Of a stretch of DNA of 64,000 nucleotides, positions 45,961-55,355 are shown in pieces. The position numbers and the translations under genes are program-made. Within the stretch, counting starts at the first letter, position 1. Each line of letters opens with the position of its first letter. A model generated the notes under the pieces. The model saw only the letters and a list, made by a program, of their open reading frames with translations, did no database searches and was not told the origin of the DNA. Origin of the DNA: Paraglaciecola sp. (GTDB lineage Bacteria > Pseudomonadota > Gammaproteobacteria > Enterobacterales > Alteromonadaceae); assembly GCA_009993955.1 (NCBI GenBank), contig JAACSL010000007.1, positions 84,389 to 148,388 on the forward strand. The letters run 5' to 3'.

Positions 45961-46707
45961 GTGGATCAAAATGAACATCACCAACTTGGCGGCAGTCTTG
46001 AAAAAAGTCTAGCAGGGCAAGTAAAACTGGATCTCATTGCACTGGGCAAAGAAGCATGGCAAATGACACATAGCAATAAATCCGGCATGTTGCAGGCAAG
46101 TTTGTTTATGCTGGCCGTCACGCTGATATTAATTAGTCTATTGGCGCATATTTTTGTGGTACCCAATTGGTTTGAAGCCACCCCCGAGGCTCGTCTTACA
46201 TTACAGGTAAGCATTACTATTATTACCACACCTTTTTTAGCGGCTATGCTGCTATTGGGGATCGCTCACAGTGTGGGCAAGAAACCGTCGTTGGGACAAG
46301 CCCTGCAACGAGCGTTTAAGTCTTCGATTATCATAGTATTGGCTCTGCTGTTATCGTTATTAGTGAATATCGGCTTAGTGTTTTTGTTGGTCCCTGGCAT
46401 CTATTTTGGGTTGGCTAGCGGCTTTGCCATGATGTTGGTAGTGGAAAAAGGCTTGGCGATGCGTGAGGCTATTATGCAATCTTTGTTGGTCTTCAATCGT
46501 TACTGGCTGCCCATCAGTGTGTTTTACGGTTTTGCTTTATTGTTATTGATGGCAGGCACCTTTACGTTTGGCCTAGCCTATATTTGGATTATTCCGTTCT
46601 ATTTTAATTTTAAAGGGGTGTTGTACCGTGAGTTGTTTGGCATAACAGTGAAAGGTCAGACAACTAGCGCTACACACTCTGCAGGAGATTCAATCTTTCA
46701 TGCATAA
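45961..46707 (+). CDS. Polytopic membrane protein, YciC-like
   Basis: A 248-residue protein. The GTG at 45961 (GTGGATCAAAAT) is preferred, with GGAAC ~7 bases upstream; a TTG farther up overlaps the exporter gene. A hydrophilic N-terminus (~45 residues) is followed by six membrane helices. The helix pattern, with AREAIMQSL-type loops before the last pair, is like YciC/UPF0259 and DUF975 proteins. The function is unknown. Its end overlaps the Bax gene by 8 bp, so translation is coupled. Confidence 0.75.
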   Translation: MDQNEHHQLGGSLEKSLAGQVKLDLIALGKEAWQMTHSNKSGMLQASLFMLAVTLILISLLAHIFVVPNWFEATPEARLTLQVSITIITTPFLAAMLLLGIAHSVGKKPSLGQALQRAFKSSIIIVLALLLSLLVNIGLVFLLVPGIYFGLASGFAMMLVVEKGLAMREAIMQSLLVFNRYWLPISVFYGFALLLLMAGTFTFGLAYIWIIPFYFNFKGVLYRELFGITVKGQTTSATHSAGDSIFHA

Positions 46708-47533
46708 AGTCACTAATAAATGGCGTTTACGTTTTATTCTCGCTGGCTTAATCGCCATTTTTGTTACCTTAGTGCTGCTTAATAGACCACCCCCTATCGA
46801 ACCTGATACATCTAACGACATTGTAAGTTTGCAACACCTCGAAGTGCCGCCTCTGCCTGCGAGCAGTGAAAAAGTGCCTGATTTTGCGCAAATATCAGAT
46901 GTGTTGGAAAAGAAACAACAGTTTTTCGCCTATCTTCTGCCGGAAATACGTCGCCAAAATACCATCGTGTTGCGGGAACGTGAAATTGTCATGGCATTGC
47001 GTGAAAAAATGAAAAGTGGTGAACGGCTCAACGTTGAACATAAAAAAGTATTAGAAAAACTCGCGCTGAAATATCAACTTCAAGAAGAAGAGTCGATACC
47101 GGCATTGATAAACGAATTGGTGGTAAGGGTAGATATTATTCCTCCTGCCTTGATCTTGGTTCAAGCGGCAAACGAATCTGCTTGGGGAACGTCGCGTTTC
47201 GCTCAGCAAGGTTATAATTTTTTTGGTCTGTGGTGTTTTAAGCGTGGTTGTGGTTTTGTACCAACTGAGAGAGAGGATGATGAGGTGCATGAGGTGGCCA
47301 AATTTCGTAATTTATCGCATGCTGTCATGACGTACATTCGTAATTTAAATCGCCATTATGCCTATCAAGATCTCCGTGATATTCGTCAAGAGCTTAGGCA
47401 AAAAAATCGCCCTGTCACTGCGGAGGCATTGGCTCAGGGGCTGCAGAGCTATTCTATTCGTGGCCAGGAGTATATTGATGAAATTCTCAGTATGATAAGG
47501 GTGAATCGTAAACACATGAATTTATCTGCATGA
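46700..47533 (+). CDS. Bax-like peptidoglycan N-acetylglucosaminidase
   Basis: A 277-residue secreted or anchored protein with one N-terminal membrane helix (residues ~9-29). The glucosaminidase domain (~residue 145-275) carries the catalytic Glu in LVQAANESAWGTSRFAQQGYN and the fold-defining FFGLWCFKRGCGFVP. This is the Bax form of FlgJ/LytG-like glucosaminidases. It would cut glycan strands of the cell wall in the periplasm. It overlaps its neighbours on both sides (8 bp and 4 bp). Confidence 0.87.
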   Translation: MHKVTNKWRLRFILAGLIAIFVTLVLLNRPPPIEPDTSNDIVSLQHLEVPPLPASSEKVPDFAQISDVLEKKQQFFAYLLPEIRRQNTIVLREREIVMALREKMKSGERLNVEHKKVLEKLALKYQLQEEESIPALINELVVRVDIIPPALILVQAANESAWGTSRFAQQGYNFFGLWCFKRGCGFVPTEREDDEVHEVAKFRNLSHAVMTYIRNLNRHYAYQDLRDIRQELRQKNRPVTAEALAQGLQSYSIRGQEYIDEILSMIRVNRKHMNLSA

Positions 47534-48180
47534 AAAAGAATCGACTATTTCCTTGCCTGACGATTGTGGCTAGTGTGTTGTGTCAAGATGCATGGGCGAA
47601 TAACTTGGATATGGAATATGCGAGTTTTTACAACCATTTGCGCAAAATTGATAACGCCGATATGGCCGCGTTGCAGTTCTCTTTTGGCTTTAAAAAAGTA
47701 GAAGAGAATCGCCTGTGCCGCATTACTGAAGGCAAACTCGTTACGCAAAAGGTGACCATGCCAATTATCATCTCTGACGAACAACGATTCACTTTGCCAA
47801 CGGAGAAAGCGCTAAAGCTTGCCAACGCCGTGGTCAGTTTGGCGTTGCAGGATGCGCCCAATCAGTGCGATTTGTCGGTACAACTTGAAACTAAACCGAG
47901 TTTTTTGCGTACCCAATACAGTGCAATGGAATTACAGAATCTGGCTGAGCAATATGCCGAGTTTTTTGACGCCATGGGTGGCTTTTTAGATTTTCTCATG
48001 CCCAGTTCACAGGGCTTAGTGTTGCACTTTGCTCAAGCGCCACAACTGGCAACGCAAGTGACTGGGCTCACGGTGAACGGAAATGATCTGGTTGTCAGTG
48101 ACGCTTGGATTGCGGCCAACAAAAATCCGCTCAATTTGATGATTGAGCCGTTACGCATAACAGCTTTGGTGGTTAAGTAA
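47530..48180 (+). CDS. Exported protein, DUF2987-like
   Basis: A 216-residue protein with a signal peptide (residues ~1-23, ending WANN). The mature part has four Cys-free beta-rich blocks around MEYASFYNHLRKIDNADM and NRLCRITEGKLVT. It resembles DUF2987 proteins of Shewanella and Alteromonas; the domain's role is unknown. Translation is coupled to the Bax gene by a 4-bp ATGA overlap, so an envelope role together with wall hydrolysis is plausible. Confidence 0.7.
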   Translation: MKKNRLFPCLTIVASVLCQDAWANNLDMEYASFYNHLRKIDNADMAALQFSFGFKKVEENRLCRITEGKLVTQKVTMPIIISDEQRFTLPTEKALKLANAVVSLALQDAPNQCDLSVQLETKPSFLRTQYSAMELQNLAEQYAEFFDAMGGFLDFLMPSSQGLVLHFAQAPQLATQVTGLTVNGNDLVVSDAWIAANKNPLNLMIEPLRITALVVK

Positions 48181-48188
48181 AGGAGACC

Positions 48189-48620
48189 ATGGGAATGATG
48201 AAACACGGTATAGCCACGCTATTTCTGAGTGTTTGTTTAAGTCTGGTGCTTGTCAGCAGTGCGATGGCCAATGTCATCAACAAGGATGATTTGGTAGGGG
48301 TTTGGGGGAGTTCAGAAGACCACGGTAAAACATTTTGGGGCTTCGACCAGTATCACGCAAATGGTCGTTTAATGAGTTGGGGCACCTTGCCTGATACGGC
48401 AGAATCGTTTGAATTAGTCGGCACCTATCAACTCATTACACAAAATGCCATGTCGGTGAATTGTATTACTATCTTAGAATCATCTAGACCTGATGTTATT
48501 AGTCCAGGTACCCAAATTTGCTCGTTGATTACTAAGTTAAATAACAGTGAAATGCACTATATCGATGAAGAGGGTCAACAGCATGTTCTGTATAAACAAA
48601 ATACCAACCAATTGCTGTGA
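48189..48620 (+). CDS. Small exported protein of unknown function
   Basis: A 143-residue protein with a signal peptide (~residues 1-28, ending AMA). The ATG at 48189 is preceded by AAAGGAG. The mature part begins NVINKDDLVGVWGSS, has VGVWGSSED...FWGFDQYHANGRLMSWG, and two Cys (near residues 98 and 117) that could pair. The 'GVWG...F..DG' type layout recalls lipocalin-like or stress-type exported proteins, but no family is recognised with confidence. It is last in the run of genes that begins at cobB. Confidence 0.7.
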   Translation: MGMMKHGIATLFLSVCLSLVLVSSAMANVINKDDLVGVWGSSEDHGKTFWGFDQYHANGRLMSWGTLPDTAESFELVGTYQLITQNAMSVNCITILESSRPDVISPGTQICSLITKLNNSEMHYIDEEGQQHVLYKQNTNQLL

Positions 48621-48708
48621 AATTTGGCAAGAATTGCAGCCAACAGTTGGACTAGTTCCAGCTTTCATACCCAATAGTCGTTGATGCAAACACCATTTTA
48701 CCCAGTTA

Positions 48709-49548
48709 ATGGACTCGAATTCACCCATCCTCTGTAAAAGCTGCCAGTCACCACTAACGGGCAAATATTGTTCAGCGTGTGGTGAACAAGTCCTCGATAA
48801 AGAGTTGCGCTCCCTCAGTTACTTATTCAAAAATTTATTGGAAGTGTTGGTTAATTTCGACGGTAAACTCTGGAAAACGTTTTTGACCTTACTGGCTTAC
48901 CCAGGAAAATTGGAATATTTCTTTCATATTGGTAAACGGGTTGACTACCTCAAGCCCGTGACCATGTTTTTTATGGTCAATATCATGTTTGTCATGGCTT
49001 CGCCGATTTCCGACTTTTACGTCAATTATTATGATCAAATGCATTTGTAACCTTACAGTGAGCGCATTGCGCCCTATGTTTTGGCGTTTATCAATGAACA
49101 GGGCATGCAGCAAGCAGAGTTTAGTCGCGCTTACGACCAACTGGTTACCGTGTTAGCGCGCTCCCTCATCATCCTGCAAGTGCCGTTTTTTGCGGTGCTT
49201 GTATCATTGTTGTGTTATCGAAAACGGTATTATGTGGCTGACCATGTTGTCTTTGCCCTCAATTTCCACGCATGGTTGTTAGTGTGGATTATTGCAGCTC
49301 AGTTACCGGCTAGATTAATGCATACCTTGGCGACTTGGTTGAGTGTCGATATATCGATGGGGTTTTTCTACTATTTATTGCTGCGCTTGGGCACGGTTGT
49401 TTACTTAGTTTTGGCTGTCAAAACCATGTATCAATTAACTTGGTGGCAGAGTATTTGGCGTTTACCGATTTTAATCTTTGGTTTGATTGCCTGTCATACC
49501 ATCTATCGTTTCTTGCAGTTTGGCATTACTGTAGCGTTGGTCAAATAA
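48709..49548 (+). pseudogene. DUF3667-type membrane protein interrupted by an in-frame stop
   Basis: The 5' part (48709-49050, 113 codons) and the 3' part (to 49548) are in the same frame, separated only by TAA at 49048-49050. Read through, they make one ~279-residue protein: an N-terminal zinc ribbon (CKSCQ...CSACG, residues 9-24), the cytoplasmic segment LEYFFHIGKRVDYLKPVTMFF, and several membrane helices. The sense part continues as PYSERIAPYV right after the stop, as expected if a CAA (Gln) codon changed to TAA. No other break is seen. It may be a recent null allele, a sequencing error or a read-through gene. DUF3667 function is unknown. Confidence 0.75.
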
Positions 49549-49567
49549 CACCACAGTGCCATTGTTG

Positions 49568-50599
49568 TTAACTACGCAACTGATATTTTATTTGGTCAGC
49601 AATGCGTTTTACGCTGTTGCGGCCCTCCTCAATCATTTCCGACGCTCGATAAAATTCCATCATACCAAAATCTCTTAATTGCGGTTCGATGAGGATATCA
49701 GGCGGATCACCGGCTAAACGCGAGCGTGTGACACGGGCTTGTAATATATCAAGGGAGCCCGACATCGCATTGAGTATAGAAGGGGCTGGCATGGTTTTTA
49801 CCGCTTGGTCGTTACCGTCCTCTTCTTGATTGACTTGATCGAGTATGTCCATGTCATTTTCATGCAACGCCACCTGCTTAGTTTGTGTTTGTTCATCTAG
49901 CGCCCGCGTGGTTTCATCTTCGTCTTCAAAATCATCGTTACTGGAACTTTTTTTGAACCACTGCTGAATTTGTGCTTGGCTGCGTTTGAAAAAATCAGAG
50001 GTTTTTTGTTGGTTTTTTTCATGTTCACGTTGGTTTTGTAACAACGACTGAGGCCTAAAGTCAGCACTGAGATTGATGGCAAAAACGATATCCGCGCCCA
50101 TTTGGCGACATAAATTAACTGGCACAGGATTAACCACACCTCCATCCACCAACCAACGGTCATTGATACAAACTGGGGGAAATAATCCTGGGATCGCACA
50201 TGATGCACGCACGGCCTCAACCACAGAGCCTTTGGTGAAGTCGACTTCACGGCCACTGTATAAGTCAGTGGCCACTGCAGCAAAGGGTTTCTTCATCTCA
50301 TGGAATTGGTCGAAGGTGAAATTGTCTTGTAAGGCTTTAAATACCTTCACGCCACTGACTAAACCACCCCGATAAAACCCCACGCCCATTAAGGCAAACA
50401 CTTGCCATTCTGTTAATGATTTCACCCAATCAGCGAGAGGCTCTAACTTGCCAGAGGCGTAAGCTGCACCAACATAGGCACCAATAGAACAGCCTGCCAC
50501 CACGTCTATTTTGATACCAAGCTCTTCTAGCGCTTGGATAACGCCGATGTGTGCCCAGCCACGTGAGGCGCCGCTGCCGAGTGCTAATCCAATCTTCAT
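49568..50599 (-). CDS. rssA: Patatin-like phospholipase RssA
   Basis: A 343-residue patatin-fold protein. The oxyanion motif is ALGSGASRGWAHIGV (residues ~6-20), the nucleophile Ser is in GCSIGAYVG (GxSxG, ~38-46), and the catalytic Asp is in DGGVVNPVP (~152). The match to E. coli RssA extends to the AGDPPDILI block. Between the two lies an extra charged stretch (residues ~200-275, rich in Asp, Glu and Gln), making it about 40 residues longer. RssA is a predicted cytoplasmic phospholipase or lysophospholipase. It is monocistronic, followed by ttcA upstream on the same strand. Confidence 0.92.
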   Translation of the reverse strand: MKIGLALGSGASRGWAHIGVIQALEELGIKIDVVAGCSIGAYVGAAYASGKLEPLADWVKSLTEWQVFALMGVGFYRGGLVSGVKVFKALQDNFTFDQFHEMKKPFAAVATDLYSGREVDFTKGSVVEAVRASCAIPGLFPPVCINDRWLVDGGVVNPVPVNLCRQMGADIVFAINLSADFRPQSLLQNQREHEKNQQKTSDFFKRSQAQIQQWFKKSSSNDDFEDEDETTRALDEQTQTKQVALHENDMDILDQVNQEEDGNDQAVKTMPAPSILNAMSGSLDILQARVTRSRLAGDPPDILIEPQLRDFGMMEFYRASEMIEEGRNSVKRIADQIKYQLRS

Positions 50600-50647
50600 G
50601 ATGCTTTTCCTATTTTCTGCCGTTTAACTTGTTTTGAGCTGAACAAC

Positions 50648-51568
50648 TCACTGCCCAACACTAAACACTTTTATGGTCTGGGTTTCGTTATCTACTGCCG
50701 TGTCAAAGCTTGGCGGAAAACTGGGTGGATCAAAGCCGATATCTCCATTTTCATAGGGCTGGGCCTGAGTTTTGAGGCCACGAAAATCAAATAAACTTGG
50801 GTCGGCCAAGTGTGAGGGCGTAACGTTTTGTAAGGCCTTTGCCATGGATTCAATGCGACCGGGAAAGCGCTTGTCCCAATCTTGTAACATGCCTTTAATG
50901 ACCTTACGTTGCAGGTTTTCTTGAGAGCCGCAAAGATTACAAGGAATAATGGGAAAATCCATGACGGCGGCATAACGACTGATATCTTTTTCTGAACAAT
51001 AAGCCAGCGGACGAATGACCATTTGTTTACCATCATCACTGACTAATTTAGGGGGCATTGATTTAAGTTGACCACCATAAAACATATTTAAAAACAGGGT
51101 TTCTAACATGTCATCACGATGATGGCCTAAGGCAATTTTAGTGGCACCTAATTCAGTGGCGGTGCGGTATAAAATCCCTCGACGTAAACGTGAGCACAAC
51201 GAGCAAGTGGTTTTACCTGGGGCTACCTTATCCAAAACGATGGAATAGGTGTCTTCTTCCACCACAAGGTATTCAACCCCAAGGGAACTTAAATACGCAG
51301 GCAGCACATGCTCTGGAAAACCGGGTTGTTTTTGATCCAAATTAACGGCAATGATAGAAAAATGAATGGGGGCGCGTTGTTGTAAATAGAGCAATACATC
51401 GAGCATGGTGTAACTGTCTTTGCCACCAGATAAACACACCATGACTCTATCGCCATCCTCAATCATATTGAAATCGGCAATGGCAGTGCCAGTCTGGCGA
51501 CGAATGCGTTTTTGGAGTTTGTTGAAACTGTATTTGTGTTTGCTATCTAGGGTGGCGATGAGACTCAT
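50648..51568 (-). CDS. ttcA: tRNA 2-thiocytidine(32) synthetase TtcA
   Basis: A 306-residue PP-loop ATPase. Motifs: [13 protein letters not shown] (residues ~49-61), the first Cys pair [10 protein letters not shown] (~121) and the later CNLCGSQEN (~210) that bind the iron-sulfur cluster, and [12 protein letters not shown]. It adds sulfur to C32 of some tRNAs. TtcA is usual in this neighbourhood, close to uspE and fnr in E. coli and to the cbb3 genes in Shewanella. It is monocistronic. Confidence 0.95.
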   Translation of the reverse strand: MSLIATLDSKHKYSFNKLQKRIRRQTGTAIADFNMIEDGDRVMVCLSGGKDSYTMLDVLLYLQQRAPIHFSIIAVNLDQKQPGFPEHVLPAYLSSLGVEYLVVEEDTYSIVLDKVAPGKTTCSLCSRLRRGILYRTATELGATKIALGHHRDDMLETLFLNMFYGGQLKSMPPKLVSDDGKQMVIRPLAYCSEKDISRYAAVMDFPIIPCNLCGSQENLQRKVIKGMLQDWDKRFPGRIESMAKALQNVTPSHLADPSLFDFRGLKTQAQPYENGDIGFDPPSFPPSFDTAVDNETQTIKVFSVGQ

Positions 51569-51752
51569 TTTTTCGACTTTATTTTTATGTGCGCGTAGTT
51601 GCAGCAGTTAACTTCTGGATTAACCCGAATTATACCGGAAAAGTGTTAGGGGAATTCAATAAATAATGGCAATAAGATAAGCTTCGTGGGGAAAGTAAGA
51701 GATTAAATGCGACACTCCCAATTTTTGGGTATTAGATTGGAGTAAACACACG

Positions 51753-52430
51753 GTGGAATTTGCTGTAGATATCCAAGACTTGACTTACCGTTGGCCAGGT
51801 AATGCGGATTTTTCGCTCAATATAGCCAGGTGGCAAATTGAAGCCGGTAAGAAAGTATTTTTGTATGGTCAGTCGGGCAGTGGTAAGTCAACCTTGTTAA
51901 ATTTACTGAGTGCGGTTATGCCCGCCAAGCAAGGCAAACTTTGTGTATTGGGTCAAGATTTAACAAGCTTGGCCGCTGCTCAACGGGATGCTTTCAGGGC
52001 CAATAATATCGGCATGATTTTTCAGCAATTTAATTTGTTGCCCTTTCTCAGCGGTCGTCAAAATATTGAGTTGGCCACGTTGTTTGGCGCAAAAACTCGA
52101 TTAGCTAAGCTTGAAAATATTAGTACTATCACCGACAAGCTTGGTTTGTCAGCTGCTGTACTCAAACAACAAGCGAATCAAATGAGTGTTGGCCAGCAAC
52201 AGCGCATCGCTATCGCGCGTGCCTTATTATTGCAGCCTCCACTCATTATTGCCGATGAGCCTACCTCAGCCTTAGACAGCGACCTGCGTGACGAATTTAT
52301 TCAGTTCCTCATCGCTAATTCACCCAACAGTACCGTTATTTTTGTCAGTCACGACAGGAGTCTGGCACCACATTTTGACCAAAGTTTTGACTTGTTTGAA
52401 TTACAACGCAGGGGAGTTGCAGTGTGTTGA
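51753..52430 (+). CDS. ABC transporter ATP-binding protein (LolD/MacB type)
   Basis: A 225-residue ATPase. Walker A is FLYGQSGSGKSTLL (residues ~34-47), the Q-loop is FQQFNLLPFL (~86-95), the signature is MSVGQQQRIAIARA (~146-159), and Walker B ends IIADEPTSALD (~167-177). The start is GTG at 51753 with TTGGAG upstream. It overlaps the permease by 7 bp. The pair is of the FtsX/MacB kind, used for export or for pulling lipoproteins and peptides from the membrane. The periplasmic partner that some related zinc-type systems carry is not present here. Confidence 0.88.
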   Translation: MEFAVDIQDLTYRWPGNADFSLNIARWQIEAGKKVFLYGQSGSGKSTLLNLLSAVMPAKQGKLCVLGQDLTSLAAAQRDAFRANNIGMIFQQFNLLPFLSGRQNIELATLFGAKTRLAKLENISTITDKLGLSAAVLKQQANQMSVGQQQRIAIARALLLQPPLIIADEPTSALDSDLRDEFIQFLIANSPNSTVIFVSHDRSLAPHFDQSFDLFELQRRGVAVC

Positions 52431-53656
52431 TTTCTATATTCTTACGCAGTATTTGGTCACGTAAACTCATGGCGGGTTTAACCTGTGTCTCGATTGCCAT
52501 AAGTATGTTTGTATTACTCAGTGTGGCACATATCCAAGGGCAAATACGTCAAAGTTTTGAGCGCAGTGTGTCTGGGGTTGATCTTATTGTGGCGAGTCGC
52601 ACCAGTCAGTTAAATTTACTGCTGTTTTCTGTTTATCAAATTGGCTACGCCACTCACACTCTATCTTGGCAAAGTTACCTTGCCCTACAACACAATCCAC
52701 AAGTTGATTGGGCAATTCCCCTCGCCATGGGTGACTCTTACGCGGGAAAAGCCGTGGTGGGGACCACCAAGGATTTTTTTCAACATTACAAGTTTGCCAA
52801 CAAACGCAGTTTACATTTTAGCCAAGGAGAAAGGTTTGAGCGGGTATTTGAGGTGGTAGTGGGGGCGCAGGTTGCCCAAGATTTAGACCTCAAGTTACAG
52901 CAGAACCTGGTCCTTGCCCACGGTACCGGCAAAGTGAGTTTTACTAAACACAATGACCATCCATTTACAGTTGTTGGCATATTAGCCCCAACCGGCACAC
53001 CGGTTGACCGCACAATTTATGTACCCATTGAGGCTATTGATGCTATTCATGCCCATGAACCACACGCCAATGAACTGCTTAGCCAAGCTCAGGTGGATAC
53101 GAATGATATGGGCTTAACCGCCGTGTTGGTTGCGGCCAGTAGCAAAATGGGTATATTGAGCTTACAGCGGCAAATTAACCAAAATGTTGATGAGGCGCTG
53201 AGCGCTATTTTACCCGCTGTGGCGCTGCAAGAATTATGGCAATTAATGGATGTGGTGGAGCAAAGTCTGCAATTGATATCGTGGTTGGTGTTAGCCGCGG
53301 CCATGCTGGGTTTAATCACCATGTTATTGGCTTCTATGCTGGAACGTCGCAAAGAATTGCTGGTGTTACGTGCCTTAGGAGCGAAAGCTTCGCTAATTGT
53401 GTTGTTGATTGAAGGGGAAGCTTTAACCATTACTCTACTTGGTTGCGTGTTTGGCTATGTCTTATTAACCGTGGGTTTACATGTCGCAGCACCTTATGTG
53501 CTGCAATATTTTGGTTTAGCGATTGAGGTAATGCCAACCTTTACAACCTTGCTGCGCTTTTCGGGGTTTGCCCTTGTAATTGCCGCGCTATTAGCGCTCA
53601 TTCCAGCTTTACTTGCTTATAAACAATCTTTAGCCAGAGGATTGCAGGTGAATTAG
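52424..53656 (+). CDS. ABC transporter permease, FtsX/MacB-like
   Basis: A 410-residue membrane protein with one N-terminal helix, a large periplasmic domain (residues ~45-270) and three C-terminal helices (~290-405), the FtsX/MacB topology. The C-terminal core includes MLERRKELLVLRALGAKASLI, the coupling segment typical of the family. It overlaps its ATPase gene upstream and shares its last 4 bp with the convergent uspE gene. Cargo is unknown. Confidence 0.87.
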   Translation: MLISIFLRSIWSRKLMAGLTCVSIAISMFVLLSVAHIQGQIRQSFERSVSGVDLIVASRTSQLNLLLFSVYQIGYATHTLSWQSYLALQHNPQVDWAIPLAMGDSYAGKAVVGTTKDFFQHYKFANKRSLHFSQGERFERVFEVVVGAQVAQDLDLKLQQNLVLAHGTGKVSFTKHNDHPFTVVGILAPTGTPVDRTIYVPIEAIDAIHAHEPHANELLSQAQVDTNDMGLTAVLVAASSKMGILSLQRQINQNVDEALSAILPAVALQELWQLMDVVEQSLQLISWLVLAAAMLGLITMLLASMLERRKELLVLRALGAKASLIVLLIEGEALTITLLGCVFGYVLLTVGLHVAAPYVLQYFGLAIEVMPTFTTLLRFSGFALVIAALLALIPALLAYKQSLARGLQVN

Positions 53657-54582
53657 AGCTTCACCGGTGAAACAAATCCCTCTGGTTTTATGGCAAGAAC
53701 ATCACAGTCGAGTTTGTCGATGACATGCTCTGCTGTGTTGCCGATAAGTGCCGCCGATATACCTTGTCTACCTACCGTGCCCAGCACCACTAATTCTGCA
53801 TCAAGTTGCGTGGCGCGATGCGGGATGACATCTTCGGGTAATCCTTCATCAACATGACAGCGAGACTCGTCAATGTGGTGACGTTTGGCTAAGACCGCCA
53901 TGGCGTCGATGTGGTGTTGCTTCATCGTTTCACTGTAGTGAGTGGGATCAAACTCTGGGATTTCAATGACAATATTGACGGGCGTGCCGGGGTAGGAGTT
54001 GATTAAATGCACATCGGAATTCAATAAATTGGCAAATTGCAGGGCATGATGAACAATTTTTTCGTTTAATGATTGATGCTCATCGACTGCAACTCCGACA
54101 TTTACCGCCGCGACAATTTGTCCACCCTCCGGCCAAGCATGTTCTTTTACCAGTAACACAGGCACGGGGGCTTTGCGTAATAGGTGCCAATCTGTAGGGG
54201 TGAAAATTACAGATTTTAAAATGCCATGGTCTTTTGTGCCCTTTACGATGAGATCATAATTTTTCTCAATAACCTCGTAAATAATGCTCTCATAGGGGCG
54301 ATTGTGCCACACCACCTTGATATCAATGGTGCAGTGACTCTGGGCAAATTCTGTGGCAAGGATATCTCGTAGCCACTCAGTGCGATCATCCACCACGGCT
54401 TGACGCATATTTTCGCGTTCATCCATAGACAACATAGTGGTCATTTCGTAAGAAAAATCATAAATAGTTAAGAAAGCAGTGATGCTCGCACCCGTCATCT
54501 GCGATATCTCAATGGCCCAGGCAAGGGATTTCTGTTGGTCCTGTTCGGTATCGATCACGGCTAAGATTTTCTGGAAATTCAT
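53653..54582 (-). CDS. uspE: Universal stress protein UspE
   Basis: A 309-residue tandem Usp-domain protein. The ATG at 54582 is chosen: the protein then begins MNFQKILAVIDTEQDQQ, the usual UspE N-terminus, with GGAGAG ahead of it; an 11-residue upstream extension is not conserved. The two Usp domains are residues ~1-150 and ~155-309, with a nucleotide-type motif GTVGRQGISAALIGNTAEHV near the C-terminus. UspE responds to DNA damage, stress and low oxygen. In E. coli and Shewanella it sits directly beside fnr; here fnr is missing. Confidence 0.93.
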   Translation of the reverse strand: MNFQKILAVIDTEQDQQKSLAWAIEISQMTGASITAFLTIYDFSYEMTTMLSMDERENMRQAVVDDRTEWLRDILATEFAQSHCTIDIKVVWHNRPYESIIYEVIEKNYDLIVKGTKDHGILKSVIFTPTDWHLLRKAPVPVLLVKEHAWPEGGQIVAAVNVGVAVDEHQSLNEKIVHHALQFANLLNSDVHLINSYPGTPVNIVIEIPEFDPTHYSETMKQHHIDAMAVLAKRHHIDESRCHVDEGLPEDVIPHRATQLDAELVVLGTVGRQGISAALIGNTAEHVIDKLDCDVLAIKPEGFVSPVKL

Positions 54583-54677
54583 ATACTCTCCACCTTTGCT
54601 GTTATGACAAGTCATGACGTTGAGTCAACTAAAGTGTAGGTATTATTTACTAGATTAGCCAACCAGCAACGGGGTAA

Positions 54678-55355
54678 TTAGTGGAGCAAAGGGGTGAGGG
54701 CAAGTGAGTGGTGTAAACTAAAGATCGCCATCAGTAACAAAACCACTGCTACGCTTTGTTTGACGCTGGGATGTTGCAAAAAGGTGCTTAACTGTTTGAA
54801 ACCTAATGCAATTAACAACATGACGGGCAAAGTGCCTAAACCAAAGCCCAGCATTAACCACGCACCAGAGTGCCAATTACCACTGGCCAGAGACCACGTT
54901 AAAGCCGAATAGACCAAACCACACGGCAACCAGCCCCATAACATCCCATAGGGCAGGGCATGAACAACACTTTTAAAGGGAATAAAGCGTTTGCCTAATG
55001 GACTGATATAACGCCAAACATGACGCCCGAGTTTTTCTACCTGAGTGAGACCGCGCCACCAATTACCGATATAACAAGCCAGCATCAGTAGAAAAATACT
55101 GCTAATGACTTGTAATACATTTATTCCAGCAAAGGATTGATGGCTAAACAGTTGCCCAAGCCATCCACAAAGCCCCCCTGCCAAGGTATAACTAACAATT
55201 CGCCCAAGGTTATAAGCCAAGATATAGGGAAAATGTGCACGCCCTGCAGGAATGGCAAAACTCAGAGCGCTGACCACTCCTCCACACATAACTACGCAGT
55301 GCAAACCGCCGGCTAAGCCCACTAATAACGCCGCAAAAAACGTCAGTTCATTCAT
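54678..55355 (-). CDS. DsbD/TauE-like membrane protein of the cbb3 cluster
   Basis: A 225-residue protein with about six membrane helices. The N-terminal LHCVVMCGGVVSALSF (near residue 18) carries the paired Cys and Gly pattern of the DsbD_2 (PF13386-type) group, often annotated as sulfite exporter TauE/SafE. It ends the ccoI-ccoS series (8-bp overlap with ccoS) and is found at this place in Shewanella and Vibrio. A role in copper or thiol handling during oxidase assembly is inferred from position. Confidence 0.85.
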   Translation of the reverse strand: MNELTFFAALLVGLAGGLHCVVMCGGVVSALSFAIPAGRAHFPYILAYNLGRIVSYTLAGGLCGWLGQLFSHQSFAGINVLQVISSIFLLMLACYIGNWWRGLTQVEKLGRHVWRYISPLGKRFIPFKSVVHALPYGMLWGWLPCGLVYSALTWSLASGNWHSGAWLMLGFGLGTLPVMLLIALGFKQLSTFLQHPSVKQSVAVVLLLMAIFSLHHSLALTPLLH

